Assembly (NCBI GenBank): GCA_021154985.1
Contig: JAJNQE010000110.1
Location: 17,262 to 81,261 of the forward strand
Direction: 5' to 3'
DNA length: 64,000 bases
DNA from: Hydrogenophaga sp.
GTDB lineage: Bacteria; Pseudomonadota; Gammaproteobacteria; Burkholderiales; Burkholderiaceae_C
Part shown: piece by piece, positions 8,518-18,034 of the stretch
Layout: every line of letters begins with the position of its first letter
Position numbering within the stretch: position 1 is the stretch's first letter
Position numbers and translations under genes: made by a program
The notes under the pieces: model-generated
Seen by the model: only the letters and a program-made list of their open reading frames with translations
What the model was told of the DNA's origin: nothing
Database searches by the model: none

Positions 8518-9165
8518 TCAGCCTTTGCGGGCCTCGGCGATCAGCGCGTCGGCCACCACCAGCGTGCGCGGGCCCTGGCCGTTCACATAGAACCGGCCGG
8601 CCACACCCAGCGAGGGTGTGCCTTCGACCTTGTACGCATCCTGCAACTGGGTGGCCTTGGTGGCCAGGGGCGCAGCGCCGCCGTTGAAGAACGCGTTGAA
8701 GCGGGCCATGTCCACGCCACCCTGCTTCTCGATCCAGGCGGTGATGGCCGGCTGGGTGGTGAGCTGCAGGCGGTCCACATGGATGGCCTGGAACACCTTG
8801 CTGTGCAGGCGCTCCACCAGCTTCATGTTTTCCAGCGTGAAGTACAGGCGCTGCATGGGCACGAACGCCGGGCTGAAAGCCACCGGCATGCGGCGCACGT
8901 TCACGCTGGCGGGCTGCTTCTTCATCCACTCATCAAACAGTGGCTCGAAGTTGAAGCAGTGGATGCAGCTGTAGGCAAAGAACTCCACCACCTCAACCTG
9001 GCTGGCCGGGCTTTCCACCGGCGCCGCGGGGCTCAGGCGCACAAAATCGGTGCCCTCTTTGGGCCCGACGCGCTGGGCAAAAGCGGGGGTGACGAGGCCA
9101 CCGGTGGCGGCCAGGGCGGTGGTGCCGGCAGCCAGCAGGGACCGGGAAAAATCGCGACGTTGCAT
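8518..9165 (-). CDS. Thiol:disulfide interchange protein DsbA/DsbL family
   Basis: A 215-residue periplasmic thioredoxin-fold oxidase. The leader holds a twin-arginine-like RRDFSR followed by a hydrophobic stretch and AFA cleavage site. The active site is CIHC at residues 67-70 in EFFAYSCIHC, and the cis-Pro loop is EGTPSLGV. It would introduce disulfides into exported proteins. The Cys-Ile-His-Cys dipeptide differs from E. coli DsbA (CPHC), which may tune redox potential. It follows the SPOR gene after 77 bp and ends at a strong terminator. Confidence 0.88.
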   Translation of the reverse strand: MQRRDFSRSLLAAGTTALAATGGLVTPAFAQRVGPKEGTDFVRLSPAAPVESPASQVEVVEFFAYSCIHCFNFEPLFDEWMKKQPASVNVRRMPVAFSPAFVPMQRLYFTLENMKLVERLHSKVFQAIHVDRLQLTTQPAITAWIEKQGGVDMARFNAFFNGGAAPLATKATQLQDAYKVEGTPSLGVAGRFYVNGQGPRTLVVADALIAEARKG

Positions 9166-9242
9166 GGAATCAGACTCCTTGTGTGGACTGGCTTGGGGCA
9201 GGCGCGGCGGGGATAAGTTCCCGAGCAGCGCGCAACCCGGGA

Positions 9243-9935
9243 TCAGCGCTGGATGCGCACCAGCGCGGCTTCGACGCCGTTGACTTCCAGCTGCTCCTGC
9301 GTGAGGTCGGCCAGGGCCTTCTGGTTGAACGGGCCCACGCGCACGCGGTAGACCGTGCGGCCGGATTGTTCGCGCTCACTCACCTCGGCATTGATGCCCA
9401 GCATGGCCAGCTTGGCGCGCTGGGTTTCCGCGTCTTGCGGGGTGCGGAAGGCGCCGGCCTGCACGAAGTAGGTGAACGGGTCGGCGCCGGGCGCGGGTGG
9501 CGTCGCAGCGGACCCTGCGGCGGCCGTTGCCGGCGCCTGGCCCAGCTTGGACTGCGCCAGGTCGCCCAGCGGATCGGCCGCCGGGCGGGCGCCCGCCGCC
9601 AGCACCGGGGGCAGGCCCTTGCCGTCGGCCGGTGGCACCACGATGGCGCCCGCCGCCTCGGGCGGCACGGCCGGTGCGGGCGCCGGTGCGGCGGCATCGC
9701 CGTTCAAGACCTTGTTGGGGTTCCAGCCCTTGTTGCGCTCGGCTTCCAGGGCGTCCTGGCCGGCGTTGCGAGAGACGTTGCGGTCGACAAAGGGGATCGG
9801 CACGCGGGTGACATAAACCGCCACCGCCAGGGCAATGCCCAGACCCACCAGCAGGCCCACCACGAAGCCGATCAGGGTGCCACCGAGCGAACTTGTGGAC
9901 TTGGCAGGTTTCTTTTTCATCGCTTGTTTCACCAT
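9243..9935 (-). CDS. SPOR-domain membrane protein (FtsN-like)
   Basis: A 230-residue bitopic protein: short basic cytoplasmic N-terminus, one TM helix (GFVVGLLVGLGIALAVAVYV), an Ala/Pro-rich periplasmic linker, and a C-terminal SPOR domain (YFVQAGAFRTPQDAE to the end) that binds denuded septal peptidoglycan. The chosen ATG shares one base with the argS stop (TGATG); MKKKPAKS five codons later is an alternative. Likely coupled to argS translation. Confidence 0.85.
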   Translation of the reverse strand: MVKQAMKKKPAKSTSSLGGTLIGFVVGLLVGLGIALAVAVYVTRVPIPFVDRNVSRNAGQDALEAERNKGWNPNKVLNGDAAAPAPAPAVPPEAAGAIVVPPADGKGLPPVLAAGARPAADPLGDLAQSKLGQAPATAAAGSAATPPAPGADPFTYFVQAGAFRTPQDAETQRAKLAMLGINAEVSEREQSGRTVYRVRVGPFNQKALADLTQEQLEVNGVEAALVRIQR

Positions 9936-11608
9936 CACATTTTTTGCGGGGCACTGACGCCCAGCACAGCCAAACCATTGTGCAACACCTGTGCGGTGGC
10001 CGCGACCAGCGCCAGGCGCGCCGTCTTCACCGCCGCGTCGTCCACCAGGATGCGCTCGGCGTCGTAATAGCTGTGGTAACTCGCGGCGAGCTCGCGCAAG
10101 TAAAAGGTCACGTCGTGCGGCGCGAGGTCGCGCGCAGCATCGGCCAACATGGCGGGGTACTTGGCCAGCAGCAGCATGAGCGCCTGGGCCGGTGCGCTGT
10201 CCAGCGCGGACAGGTCGGCGTCTTTCAAGGTGCTCACATCGCCACCCCAGCTGGTCAGCACCGAGCAGATGCGCGCGTGCGCGTACTGCACGTAGTACAC
10301 CGGGTTGTCGTTGTTCTTCTGCACCGCGAGGTCCACGTCGAACGTGTACTCGGTGTCGGGCTTGCGGCTGAGCAGGAAGAAGCGCACCGCGTCCTTGCTG
10401 GTCCACTCGATCAGGTCGCGCAGCGTCACGTAACTGCCCGCGCGCTTGCTGATCTTGACCTCTTCGCCGCCTTTGACCACACGCACCATGGTGTGCAGCA
10501 CGTAGTCGGGGTACCCGGCGGGAATGCCCACGTTGGCCGCCTGCAGGCCGGCGCGCACGCGGGCAATCGTCCCGTGGTGGTCGGTGCCCTGGATGTTGAT
10601 GACCTTGGTGAAGCCGCGCTCCCACTTGCTGATGTGGTACGCCACGTCGGGCACGAAGTAGGTGAACGAGCCGTCGGACTTGCGCATCACGCGGTCCTTG
10701 TCGTCGCCGTAGTCGGTGGACTTCAGCCAGAGCGCGCCGTCCTGCTCGTAGGTTTTGCCCGCGTCAACGAGCTTTTGCACCGTGGACTCCACCCGCCCGC
10801 TGGTGTACAGGCTGGACTCCAGGTAGTAGTGGTCGAACTTCACCGCGAAGGCCTGCAGGTCCAGGTCTTGTTCGTGGCGGAGGTAGGCCACGGCGAACTG
10901 GCGCATGCCGTCGAGGTCGTTGATGTCGCCGCTGGCGGTGAACTCGCGGTCGTCGGCCTTCACGGTTTTCTTCGCGAGGAAATCGGCCGCGATGTCGGCG
11001 ATGTAGCTGCCGTTGTAAGCGGCCTCGGGCCATTGCGGATCGCCCGGCTTGAAGCCCTGCGCGCGCAAGTGGGTGGAGGTGCCCAGCGTGGCGATCTGCA
11101 CACCGGCGTCGTTGTAATAGAACTCGCGGTGCACGCTCCAGCCCTGGGTCTGGAACAGGCTGCAGATCGCGTCACCCAGCGCGGCCTGGCGGCCGTGGCC
11201 CACGTGCAGCGGGCCGGTGGGGTTGGCGGAGACAAACTCCACCATCAGGCGCTGGCCGTTGGGCTCGGCGATGCCGAAGTGGTCGGCGCCCGCCAGCACC
11301 TCGCGCACGATCTGCTGCTTGGCCGACGGTTTGAGCCGGATGTTGATGAAGCCGGGACCGGCGATGTCGATGTCAGACACCCAGGCGGCGTATTCGGGGC
11401 GGGCCAGCAACGCGGCGCGCAGGGTCTCGGCGAGCTGGCGCGGGTTGAGCTTGAGCGGTTTGGCCAGCTGCATGGCCGCGGTGCTGGCGAAATCGCCGTG
11501 CGCCGCCACCTTGGGCGACTCGAAGGCCGCACGCGCGGCGGCACCGGGCAAAAGTGTGTCGAGCTCGGCGGCAAGGCCGTCGAGCAGTTCCTGTTTGATC
11601 TTGAGCAT
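9935..11608 (-). CDS. argS: Arginyl-tRNA synthetase
   Basis: A 557-residue class I synthetase charging tRNA-Arg. It has the N-terminal Add1 domain, the HIGH-type motif HVGH in [17 protein letters not shown], the KMSKS-equivalent loop [11 protein letters not shown], and a C-terminal DALR anticodon-binding domain. Length and motif order are normal for the family. Confidence 0.97.
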   Translation of the reverse strand: MLKIKQELLDGLAAELDTLLPGAAARAAFESPKVAAHGDFASTAAMQLAKPLKLNPRQLAETLRAALLARPEYAAWVSDIDIAGPGFINIRLKPSAKQQIVREVLAGADHFGIAEPNGQRLMVEFVSANPTGPLHVGHGRQAALGDAICSLFQTQGWSVHREFYYNDAGVQIATLGTSTHLRAQGFKPGDPQWPEAAYNGSYIADIAADFLAKKTVKADDREFTASGDINDLDGMRQFAVAYLRHEQDLDLQAFAVKFDHYYLESSLYTSGRVESTVQKLVDAGKTYEQDGALWLKSTDYGDDKDRVMRKSDGSFTYFVPDVAYHISKWERGFTKVINIQGTDHHGTIARVRAGLQAANVGIPAGYPDYVLHTMVRVVKGGEEVKISKRAGSYVTLRDLIEWTSKDAVRFFLLSRKPDTEYTFDVDLAVQKNNDNPVYYVQYAHARICSVLTSWGGDVSTLKDADLSALDSAPAQALMLLLAKYPAMLADAARDLAPHDVTFYLRELAASYHSYYDAERILVDDAAVKTARLALVAATAQVLHNGLAVLGVSAPQKM

Positions 11609-11638
11609 GGGCCGAATTTTAGGCGCCGGGCCCCGACC

Positions 11639-12547
11639 TCACGGCGGCACGGGCGGCAGGTGCCGCGCAGCCGCTTCCTTCACCGCCGCCGTGAGCCGCT
11701 GCGCCGAGAGCGACTCGTGCGCCCAGTGCTGCCAGTACAGCACCACGTCCACCGTGGCGTCGGGCAGGATTTCCTGCAGGCCCGGGCGGGCTGCCAGGTG
11801 CTGCTCGGGCACCATGCCCCAGCCCAGGCCGAGTTCGATGGCGGTCTCGAACGCCTCCACGGCGGGCGCGAAATGGCGCGGGTAGTTCGGTTGGCGCAGG
11901 CCGAAGTGCTGCAGCAGAAACGTGTCCTGCAGCGCGTCCTTGCGGTTGAAGATCACCGCCGGCTGGGCCAGCAGCTTGTGGATGGACACGGCGCCGCGCG
12001 ACGTGCGGCAACGCTGTGCCACCGCCGGCGAGGCCACGCAGCGGTAGCGCATGACGCCCAGCGGCTCGGCCACGCAGCCGCGCATGGCGGTGGTGAGGGT
12101 GGTCACGCAGCCCATCACGTCGCCGCTTTTCAGCGCGTCGTGGGTGTGGTCCTGGTCGTCGATCAGGATCTCCAGCAGCAGGTGGTGGCGCTGCAGCAAG
12201 GTGGCCACGCCGGGCAGGAACCAGCTGGCCACCGAGTCGGCGTTGATGGCCACGCCCAGGCTTTGCCAGCGCACGCCGCCGCGGGGTTGGGCGCCGCCTT
12301 GCAGGCCATCGAGCAGATCGGCCTCCATCAGCCGCACCTGCTTCACATGGCCCAGCAACGCCTGGCCGGCCGGCGTGGCGCGCACCTGCTTGCCGCGCAC
12401 CAGCAGGCGCTGGCCCAGCGTGTCCTCCAACGACTTGATGCGCAGCGACACGGCGGCCAGCGTGATGGACAAGGACTTGGCGGCGGGGCCGAAGCCGCCG
12501 TGTTCGATCACGGCGTTGAGGGCTTCGAGTTGGCGGGCGTCGAGCAT
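11639..12547 (-). CDS. argP: LysR regulator, ArgP (LysG/IciA) family
   Basis: A 302-residue LysR protein. The N-terminal winged HTH (MLDARQLEALNAVIEHGGF) with RIKSLEDTLGQRLLVRG is typical of ArgP, the lysine/arginine-sensing activator of argO/lysE exporters. The exporter gene is not adjacent here; a LysE homologue lies at 19122 with a palindromic operator. It lies 41 bp after eutC in the same direction, so it may be read by transcripts from the ethanolamine operon. Confidence 0.85.
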   Translation of the reverse strand: MLDARQLEALNAVIEHGGFGPAAKSLSITLAAVSLRIKSLEDTLGQRLLVRGKQVRATPAGQALLGHVKQVRLMEADLLDGLQGGAQPRGGVRWQSLGVAINADSVASWFLPGVATLLQRHHLLLEILIDDQDHTHDALKSGDVMGCVTTLTTAMRGCVAEPLGVMRYRCVASPAVAQRCRTSRGAVSIHKLLAQPAVIFNRKDALQDTFLLQHFGLRQPNYPRHFAPAVEAFETAIELGLGWGMVPEQHLAARPGLQEILPDATVDVVLYWQHWAHESLSAQRLTAAVKEAAARHLPPVPP

Positions 12548-12588
12548 GGCGCTTGAGGAAAACTCAACCCGATGGGGTTTGGACCGGT

Positions 12589-13377
12589 TCAGTTTAAGCC
12601 GGGGTCGCTCCCTGCGGGGCCTGGCAGGCCGGTGAGCGGCAGGCCGCTGTGGTCCTTGAGCCCCACGCCGCTGAGGCCCAGGCGGCGACTCTCGCCGAGC
12701 AGCCAGGCCAGACGGCGCGCGGCGGTGTCCAGGTCTTGCCCGGCCGGGCGCACGTTGGAAATGCAGTTGCGCTGCGCGTCGCTGCAGCCCACGCGCGGCG
12801 CGTGGGTGAGGTAGATGCCCACGCTGTCGGGCGAACTCAGCCCTGGGCGCTCGCCCACCACCATGGCCACCGCTGCGGCGCCCAGGCGTTCGCCCACCTC
12901 GTCGGCCACGGCCACGCGCGCCTGACTCACGACCACCAGCGGGCCCAGGCGCAAGGCGGGATCAAGTGCCCGGCGGATCGCGCCCAGCAGCGCGGCACCG
13001 TGTTGCTGAATGCCCAGCGCCGAAAGGCCGTCGCCCAGCACGAGCACCAGATCAGGGGCTTCAGACGCCACCGCGCCAAGCCGCTCCACGCTGGCCGCGT
13101 CCAGCCGCCGCCCGAAGTCGGGGCGCAGCAGGTACTCGTGGCGGTCGCGCGCCTGGCTGTGCAGCAGCAGCGGCGCGGGCCAGCCCTGCTGCTGCAGTTC
13201 AGCGCACAGGCCATCGGTGTCCAAGGGCAGGTGGATGGCGTCGCGCGCCTGGGCGTGGGCCAGCGCGAAATCAAGCAACTCGCGCGTGGGCAGGCTCACG
13301 CCAGTGCGCCCCAGCGCAATGCGCGCCGACGTGTGCTGGCGCAGGTGCGCCCAGGGGTCGCGGGCGGGGGTGGTCAT
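12589..13377 (-). CDS. eutC: Ethanolamine ammonia-lyase small subunit
   Basis: A 262-residue EutC. With EutB it forms the adenosylcobalamin-dependent enzyme that converts ethanolamine to acetaldehyde and ammonia. Recognisable stretches are TGVSLPTRELLDFALAHAQARD and GERPGLSSPDSVGIYLTH. The start overlaps the eutB stop by 4 bp. No carboxysome-like shell genes or eutA reactivase are nearby. Confidence 0.95.
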   Translation of the reverse strand: MTTPARDPWAHLRQHTSARIALGRTGVSLPTRELLDFALAHAQARDAIHLPLDTDGLCAELQQQGWPAPLLLHSQARDRHEYLLRPDFGRRLDAASVERLGAVASEAPDLVLVLGDGLSALGIQQHGAALLGAIRRALDPALRLGPLVVVSQARVAVADEVGERLGAAAVAMVVGERPGLSSPDSVGIYLTHAPRVGCSDAQRNCISNVRPAGQDLDTAARRLAWLLGESRRLGLSGVGLKDHSGLPLTGLPGPAGSDPGLN

Positions 13378-14765
13378 GAGGCGGGCGATGTCCAGAGCAG
13401 CTGCGGCAGCGCGGGCTGGCTTGGTGCGGGCAGCAACTGGCCTTGCGCGCCCGTGAGGCCCACGCGCTGCAGCCAGGCTTCGAACTCGGGCGCGCGCTTG
13501 AGGCCCAGCATCTCGCGCAGCACCAGCGCGTCGTGGAACGAGGTGCTCTGGTAGTTCAACATGATGTCGTCGGCGCCGGGCACGCCAATGAGGAAGTTCA
13601 GCCCCGCCGTGGCCAGCAGCACCATGAGGTTGTCCATGTCGTCGCTGTCGGCCTCGGCGTGGTTGGTGTAGCAGATGTCGCAGCCCATGGGCAGGCCGAG
13701 CAGCTTGCCGCAGAAATGGTCTTCCAGCCCCGCGCGGGTGATCTGCTTGCCGTCAAACAAATACTCCGGCCCGATGAAGCCGACCACGGTGTTGACCAGC
13801 AACGGCCGGTAGCGCCGCGCCACGGCGTAGGCGCGCGCCTCGCAGGTCTGCTGGTCCACGCCATGGTGGGCATTGGCCGAGAGCGCGCTGCCCTGCCCGG
13901 TCTCGAAATACATGAGGTTGTTGCCGACCGTGCCGCGCCCCAGGGCCTGGGCCATGGCGTGGGCTTCGTCGAGCAAGGCCAGGTCGATGCCGAACGACGC
14001 GTTGGTCGCCTGCGTGCCGGCGATGGACTGGAACACCAGGTCCACCGGCGCGCCGTGGGCCATGGCCTGCATGGTGTTGGTCACGTGGGTGAGCACGCAG
14101 GTTTGCGTGGGGATCTCGCCGCGCGCCAGCACATCAGCCAGCACGTGGTTGAGGCGCACGAGGTCGGGCACGCTGTCGGACACCGGGTTGATGCCCACCA
14201 CTGCGTCCCCCGCGCCGTGCATCAGGCCGTCGATCATGCTGGCCACGATGCCGGCCGGATCATCGGTCGGGTGGTTGGGCTGCAGGCGCACCGAGAGGTG
14301 GCCGCGCAGGCCCTGCGTGTTGCGAAAGCGCGTGACCACCTCGCAGCGTTTGGCCACCAACATCAGGTCCTGGTTGCGCATGAGCTTGCTCACGGCGGCC
14401 ACCATCTCGGGTGTGAGGCCCGGGGCGAGCGCCCGCAGCACCTCGGGCGAGGCCTGGGCGGACAGCAGCCAGTCGCGGAACCCGCCCACAGTGAGCGAGG
14501 CCACGGGCGCGAAGGCCTGCGCGTCATGGCTGTCGATGATGAGCCGGGTGACCTCGTCGTCCTCGTAAGGGATTAACGCTTCGTTGAGGAACGCAGACAG
14601 CGGCACGTCGGCCAGCACCCAGCGCGCGGCCACCCGCTCCTGCTCGGTGGCGGCGGCCACGCCGGCCAGGCAGTCGCCCGAGCGCAGCGGCGTGGCCTTG
14701 GCCATCACCTCGCGCAGGCTGCCGAAGCGGTGGCTGTGTGTGCCGAGCGTGACCCCCAGGTTCAT
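13374..14765 (-). CDS. eutB: Ethanolamine ammonia-lyase large subunit
   Basis: A 463-residue catalytic subunit, normal family length. It has family text such as GDAVVGINPVSDSV, GTVGNNLMYFETGQGSALSA, and LPMGCDICYTNHAEAD near the substrate and cobalamin site. The frame is open further upstream to 15098 but ATG 14765 is chosen because it overlaps the permease stop by 4 bp and matches the family start (MNLGVTLGTHSHRF). Middle gene of eat-eutB-eutC. Confidence 0.96.
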   Translation of the reverse strand: MNLGVTLGTHSHRFGSLREVMAKATPLRSGDCLAGVAAATEQERVAARWVLADVPLSAFLNEALIPYEDDEVTRLIIDSHDAQAFAPVASLTVGGFRDWLLSAQASPEVLRALAPGLTPEMVAAVSKLMRNQDLMLVAKRCEVVTRFRNTQGLRGHLSVRLQPNHPTDDPAGIVASMIDGLMHGAGDAVVGINPVSDSVPDLVRLNHVLADVLARGEIPTQTCVLTHVTNTMQAMAHGAPVDLVFQSIAGTQATNASFGIDLALLDEAHAMAQALGRGTVGNNLMYFETGQGSALSANAHHGVDQQTCEARAYAVARRYRPLLVNTVVGFIGPEYLFDGKQITRAGLEDHFCGKLLGLPMGCDICYTNHAEADSDDMDNLMVLLATAGLNFLIGVPGADDIMLNYQSTSFHDALVLREMLGLKRAPEFEAWLQRVGLTGAQGQLLPAPSQPALPQLLWTSPAS

Positions 14766-16153
14766 TCCACGGTGCCGAGCATGGCGTCCATGGGCGCTGC
14801 GTCGCGCTGGCCGCTGGTGAAGAAGAAGTAGAGGTAGGCCAGCACCATGAGGCCCAGGAACAGCGCGGTGACCATGGCGTTGAAGTACACCACCGCCGCC
14901 AGGCACACCACACCACACACCAGCGCGATGGCCGGGAACACGGGGTAGAACGGCGCGCGGTAAGGGCGCTCCAGCGCGGGTTCGCTCATGCGCAGCTTGA
15001 ACAGCGAGGCCATGGACACGATGTACATCACCAGCGCGCCGAGCACGGCCATGGTGACGATGTTGGCGGTGAGCGGCAGGCCGCCGAAGGTGACCCACTG
15101 GTCGCTGAAGACCGCGATCACGCCGACCACACCGCCACCGATGAGCGCGCGCACCGGCGTCTTGAAACGCGGGTGCACCACAGCAAAGTAAGCCGGCAGG
15201 TACCCGGCACGGGCCAGCGCAAACATCTGGCGAGAGTAGCCCAGAATGATCCCGTGGAAGGAGGCGACCAACCCGAACAAGCCGATCCAGATCAGCATGT
15301 GCAGCCAGCCGCTGGACTCGCCCACCACCATCTTCATGGCCTGGGGCAGCGGGTCGTTGATGTTGGAGAGCTTGGTCCAGTCGCCCACGCCGCCAGCCAT
15401 GATCATCACCAGGAAGGCCAGCACCACCAGGGTGAGGATGCCGGTGATGTAGGCGATGGGAATGGTGCGGCGCGGGTCCTTGGCCTCTTCGGCCGCCATG
15501 GCCGCGCCTTCAATGGCCAGGAAGAACCAGATGGCGAACGGGATGGACGCGAAGATGCCGGCCCAGGTGCCCATGGTGAAGGAGTCGGAGCCGGCCCAGC
15601 CGTTGGCGGTGAAGTTCGCCAGCGACCAACCCGGCGCCACCACGCCGGCAAACACCAGCAGCTCGCCCACCGCCAGCAGCGTGACCACCAGTTCAAACAT
15701 GGCGGCAATGCCCACGCCCAGCGCGTTGAGGGTGATGAAGATCACGTAGGCGCCCAGGGCCGCCACCTTGGGATCGAGCGAGGGGAACTGCAGCCCCAGG
15801 TAGGCGCCGATGGCCAGCGAAATGGCGGGCGGCGCGAACACGAATTCCACCAGCGTGGCGTAACCCGCGATGAAACCACCGGTGGGTCCGAAGGCGCGCC
15901 GCGCGTAGGCAAACGGCCCACCCGCGTGCGGGATGGAAGTGGACAGCTCGGTGAAGCTGAAGATGAAGGTGGTGTACATGAGCGCGACGAAACTCGTGGC
16001 CACCAGGAAGCCCAGCGTGCCGGCGCTGGCCCAGCCGTAGCTCCAGCCGAAGTACTCGCCCGAAATCACCAGGCCCACGGCAATGCCCCACAGGGAGAAA
16101 GCGCCCAACACGGGTTTGAGGTCCCGCGAGACCAGCTTGGGTGTTGTTGACAT
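14762..16153 (-). CDS. eat: Ethanolamine permease (APC superfamily)
   Basis: A 463-residue amino acid-polyamine-organocation permease with about 12 TM segments. MSTTPKLVSRDLKPVLGAFS is followed by the first helix (LWGIAVGLVISGEYFGWSYGW). The open frame extends to 16450 but ATG 16153 matches the family. First gene of the ethanolamine operon, so it supplies substrate to EutBC at the inner membrane. Divergent from the AraC-type gene. Confidence 0.92.
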   Translation of the reverse strand: MSTTPKLVSRDLKPVLGAFSLWGIAVGLVISGEYFGWSYGWASAGTLGFLVATSFVALMYTTFIFSFTELSTSIPHAGGPFAYARRAFGPTGGFIAGYATLVEFVFAPPAISLAIGAYLGLQFPSLDPKVAALGAYVIFITLNALGVGIAAMFELVVTLLAVGELLVFAGVVAPGWSLANFTANGWAGSDSFTMGTWAGIFASIPFAIWFFLAIEGAAMAAEEAKDPRRTIPIAYITGILTLVVLAFLVMIMAGGVGDWTKLSNINDPLPQAMKMVVGESSGWLHMLIWIGLFGLVASFHGIILGYSRQMFALARAGYLPAYFAVVHPRFKTPVRALIGGGVVGVIAVFSDQWVTFGGLPLTANIVTMAVLGALVMYIVSMASLFKLRMSEPALERPYRAPFYPVFPAIALVCGVVCLAAVVYFNAMVTALFLGLMVLAYLYFFFTSGQRDAAPMDAMLGTVE

Positions 16154-16373
16154 GTTGTTGCTCGCATCAAGGTTGGATGGCACCCGAAACGGCTCGGGCA
16201 GCCCGGCTGGGATCTTGTGCAATCCGCTGCGCGCGGTGGTATCCCGATTGGGCAAGCGGTGCGGCGCCCATGGCGTTTTTTCCGATTCGGGATAGCGCAC
16301 CGGGTCGGGGCAGGCGGTGGCATGAAACTTGATGCGCGGGGCTGGTTGGGAAACCGCCGGGAAGGAGCGCGCC
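16154..16373. promoter_or_regulatory. Divergent control region of the ethanolamine operon
   Basis: This 220-bp region separates the permease from the AraC-type gene and must hold both promoters. It contains a split inverted repeat, ATCCCGA at 16241-16247 and TCGGGAT at 16287-16293, that could be an activator site. No strong -35/-10 pair is visible. Confidence 0.5.
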
Positions 16374-17351
16374 ATGCTGGTGCAGCCAGACACTGCCACC
16401 GCCTGCTTTCGCGTCAAACGCGCGCAGGACGTGGACATCCACGCGCGCAATCTGGCGTCGTGGGAACAACACTACGAACAAACCTCGCCCGGCGCGTTCA
16501 CCGGCGAGGTGCGCGAGCTGGTCGACCACGGCCTGCAGGTGTTCGAGGAGCTGGCCACCTGTGCCACCAGCCAGCGCTGCCGCCCGTGGCCAGGCGGCGT
16601 GTGGGTGGGCCTGGCGGTGCCCGAGGCCGGCACCGGGTTACGCTTCATGGGCCGCCCTTCACACGGCCTGCAGCTCATGCTGGCCGGCGGCGAAGAACCG
16701 TTCGATCTGCAGGTGCCGGCCGGCCACGGCCTCTACGGCATGGTGATCGACACCGAACAGCTCGCGCACCACGTGCAGGCCCTGCACCAGCAGCCCTGGC
16801 CCGAGCACTGGGCCGGCGCACCGCGCGTGCAAACCCTCACCGCGCTACAGCGCTACCGGCTCGCCGGCATGGTGCGCGAGGTGCTGCGCTGCCTGCAGGA
16901 ACAGCCCGAAGCCCTGCACCACGAAGCCAGCAGGCGAACGCTCCGCGAAGCCTTGCTCACCGTGCTGTGCGACGTGGTGATGCCCGAGACCCTGAGCGAA
17001 GCCGTGAACCCCCGCCAGCTGCGCCGCCAGGAGCTGGTGCGCAAGGTGCGCGAGCTGGTGTTCGAACACCCGGAGCAGCCGCTGAGCGTGGCCGAGCTGT
17101 GCACCCGCCTGCACGTGACGCGGCGCACCCTGCAAAACGGTTTTCAGGAGACCCTGGGCACCAGCCCCGCCACCTACCTGCGCACGGTGCGACTCAACGC
17201 CGTGCGCCGCGCGCTGCGCGAACAAGCGCCCGGCTCATCCACCATTGCCGACACAGCGGCGCGCTGGGGCTTCTGGCACATGGGCCACTTCTCGAAGGAC
17301 TACAAGGCGCTGTTTGGCGAGACGCCTTCGCAGACGCGGCGGCTGGGGTGA
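16374..17351 (+). CDS. AraC-family regulator, EutR-like
   Basis: A 325-residue protein. The N-terminal part resembles the EutR-type sensor region (RAQDVDIHARNLASWEQHYEQ). The C-terminal two-HTH AraC domain covers about residues 235-322, with VAELCTRLHVTRRTLQNGF and the second helix pair WGFWHMGHFSKDYKALFGE. ATG 16374 is favoured over an upstream in-frame start at 16329. Divergent from eat-eutB-eutC, so it probably activates that operon in response to ethanolamine and cobalamin. Confidence 0.88.
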   Translation: MLVQPDTATACFRVKRAQDVDIHARNLASWEQHYEQTSPGAFTGEVRELVDHGLQVFEELATCATSQRCRPWPGGVWVGLAVPEAGTGLRFMGRPSHGLQLMLAGGEEPFDLQVPAGHGLYGMVIDTEQLAHHVQALHQQPWPEHWAGAPRVQTLTALQRYRLAGMVREVLRCLQEQPEALHHEASRRTLREALLTVLCDVVMPETLSEAVNPRQLRRQELVRKVRELVFEHPEQPLSVAELCTRLHVTRRTLQNGFQETLGTSPATYLRTVRLNAVRRALREQAPGSSTIADTAARWGFWHMGHFSKDYKALFGETPSQTRRLG

Positions 17352-17362
17352 TGCCGCGCAGG

Positions 17363-18034
17363 TCAACCCCCGGGCGTTTGTGCCGCCAGTTTTTGGCCCG
17401 AGCACACCGACGCAGCGTCCGCGGCCAGGCCCGACAAGGCGTCCGTCATGGCGTGGTTGAGCGTGGTCATGAACTCACCGTTGCCGTTGGCCCAGTTCAG
17501 CTTGGTGCCCAAGCCGTGGTAATGGCGAACCTCCTCGGAGCCGCCATTGGGGTAGCGCGCGCGCAGCACCACGTGGGACAGGAGGTTGAGGCCCGCCGAC
17601 CAAGTGTGCGCCAGCTGGAGGTCGACGGCAACGACCGCCTGGGCCTTGACCGCTCCAGCGGGCTTCTCTCCGATGTGCGGCTGGAATCCGCGCCCCTTGA
17701 GCGTCTTGAGCGCTTCAACGGTCCAGTCGCGCCCACTGGCGCCGCGAATGGACTGCATGAACAGCGGCGTGGACAGGGGGCCGGGCATCGCAAAACTGAC
17801 GTTGCCGACATATTCGGGATAACGACGCAGGTCCTCCACCTGGGTCACATACAGCGCGCAGCCATCCACCAACCGCACGGCGTTTGCAGCACCGGCCGTG
17901 CCTGGCGAAGCGGGCGCGCCCGCCTGGACGGGCTCTTCGTAGCGCATGGGCAGCGGCTCGTCGTCGGTCAGGGCATGGGCGGCGAGTGGCAAAGACAAAC
18001 ACACCACCAGCGCGTGGCAACCAGGCAACTTCAT
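17363..18034 (-). CDS. Hypothetical exported protein
   Basis: A 223-residue protein with a signal peptide (LVVCLSLPLAAHA). No family recognised. The mature part has GCALYVTQVEDLRRYPEYVG and a putative beta-rich C-terminal half (VVAVDLQLAHTW, SHVVLRARYPNGG). The start overlaps the upstream lipoprotein stop by 4 bp, so both probably act together in the envelope. Confidence 0.6.
   Translation of the reverse strand: MKLPGCHALVVCLSLPLAAHALTDDEPLPMRYEEPVQAGAPASPGTAGAANAVRLVDGCALYVTQVEDLRRYPEYVGNVSFAMPGPLSTPLFMQSIRGASGRDWTVEALKTLKGRGFQPHIGEKPAGAVKAQAVVAVDLQLAHTWSAGLNLLSHVVLRARYPNGGSEEVRHYHGLGTKLNWANGNGEFMTTLNHAMTDALSGLAADAASVCSGQKLAAQTPGG

Noticed and set aside
9893..12556. 887-residue plus-strand frame across argS and argP
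   Set aside because: Antisense to two strong genes, and its composition (His/Arg/Gly/Val-rich) is typical of shadow frames.
16318..16333. Possible sigma-54 promoter TGGCATGAAACTTGAT before the AraC gene
   Set aside because: The -12 element lacks the nearly invariant GC (it reads GA), so the match is too weak.
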